The position numbers were made by a program, and so were the translations under genes. DNA of 64,000 nt from Gammaproteobacteria bacterium. Lineage in GTDB: Bacteria; Pseudomonadota; Gammaproteobacteria; Pseudomonadales; JADFDG01. Position 1 is the stretch's first letter, and each line of letters opens with the position of its first letter. This document shows positions 63,740-64,000 of the stretch, one piece after another. The stretch covers positions 62,001 through 126,000 of the forward strand of contig JADFDG010000003.1 of assembly GCA_018262975.1 (NCBI GenBank). The letters are read 5' to 3'. The notes below the pieces were generated by a model that was not told the DNA's origin, ran no database searches, and saw only the letters and a list, made by a program, of their open reading frames with translations.

Positions 63740-64000
63740 ATGTCCATCCGCGTGGCCGCGTTCGCGCCGGCCCTGTTGTTCGCCAGCACCGTGCTGGTTG
63801 CCACGCCCGTCCTGGCCGTCGAGCCGATGGTGGGTGCCGAACTGACCTGGACGCACATCCGCGTGGCCGGCGAGACGTTCAATCCGCTGGGTGCACGTGC
63901 GCGCCTGGCGCTGGGCCTCACCGCCGACTGGGAAATCGGCGTGGTCGGTGGCAGCGGCATCGAGGACGACAGCGAGGTGGCGGTCAGTACCGCGCTCGGC
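63740..64000 (+). CDS. Exported envelope protein (partial, runs off the window)
   Basis: 87 residues visible. Sec signal peptide (about 1-27, 'LLFASTVLVATPVLA') and an amphipathic strand pattern ('VGAELTWTHIRVAG', 'ARARLALGLTADWEIGVVGG'), suggesting an outer-membrane barrel of the small OmpA/porin-like type. The start follows GTTTCCAGC, without a strong ribosome site; -10-like GATAAT at 63704-63709. C-terminus outside the window. Confidence 0.6.
   Translation, partial: MSIRVAAFAPALLFASTVLVATPVLAVEPMVGAELTWTHIRVAGETFNPLGARARLALGLTADWEIGVVGGSGIEDDSEVAVSTALG

Overview
The window comes from a high-GC gammaproteobacterion chromosome. By eye it is about two-thirds G+C; this was not computed. Evidence for the lineage: the ffh / rpsP-rimM-trmD-rplS block followed by xerD-dsbC-hom-thrC, a single-chain PurL, an EF-P-like efpL, and an imuA-imuB-dnaE2 SOS cassette behind an E. 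coli-type LexA box. The gene order recalls Chromatiales/Xanthomonadales-like lineages, but I cannot name a genus. Almost all of the window is dense chromosomal coding sequence with many 1-4 base gene overlaps. I see no rRNA, tRNA, CRISPR array, prophage or insertion sequence.

Layout. 1-10.0 kb: a CHASE2-TPR membrane protein (cut by the window edge), mltF, purL, a thioesterase, a NIF3-like protein, an alpha/beta hydrolase and a Gly-rich secreted protein. 10.0-13.3 kb: two Nudix hydrolases, a gamma-carbonic anhydrase homologue, a DUF1289 protein and purT. 13.3-17.1 kb: a coniferyl-type aldehyde dehydrogenase behind a 20-bp palindrome, then a CorC-like protein and a CcsA-like protein facing away from ffh. 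17.1-27.5 kb: ffh, the S16 operon, a diguanylate cyclase, xerD, dsbC, hom, thrC and a secreted dienelactone hydrolase. 27.5-40.7 kb: accessory enzymes, two YbjQ paralogues with an M48 protease, rsuA-mscS, tcdA, an H-NS-like protein, a second diguanylate cyclase and mgtE. 40.7-46.0 kb: the imuA-imuB-dnaE2 mutasome. 46.1-53.1 kb: a MurJ-like flippase, cysG, an ornithine-lipid acyltransferase pair, and a three-gene operon containing a bacterial Kunitz-type inhibitor lipoprotein. 53.2-64 kb: a SpoU methyltransferase, a desaturase, an MgtE-like transporter coupled to an ATP-grasp-like protein, an acyl-CoA ligase, efpL-aminopeptidase-rhomboid, a CHASE protein with a degenerate GGDEF domain, and a truncated envelope protein.

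How the genes work together. Several sets are translationally coupled: trmD-rplS, mscS-rsuA, the YbjQ pair, the DUF2007/envelope pair, the OlsB/PlsC pair, efpL-aminopeptidase-rhomboid, and MgtE-like/ATP-grasp. Three GGDEF proteins suggest active c-di-GMP signalling. The first keeps both catalytic and inhibitory sites. The second lacks the inhibitory site. The third keeps the inhibitory site but has a broken active site.

Most notable features: (i) a lipoprotein with a complete six-cysteine BPTI/Kunitz pattern and a P1 lysine; (ii) a family of short GGGGGC(C)ATGCCCCC palindromic elements at four intergenic sites, two of which supply gene stop codons; (iii) a four-cysteine insertion in threonine synthase; (iv) a LexA box between the mutasome and a flippase; (v) a structured leader upstream of mgtE.
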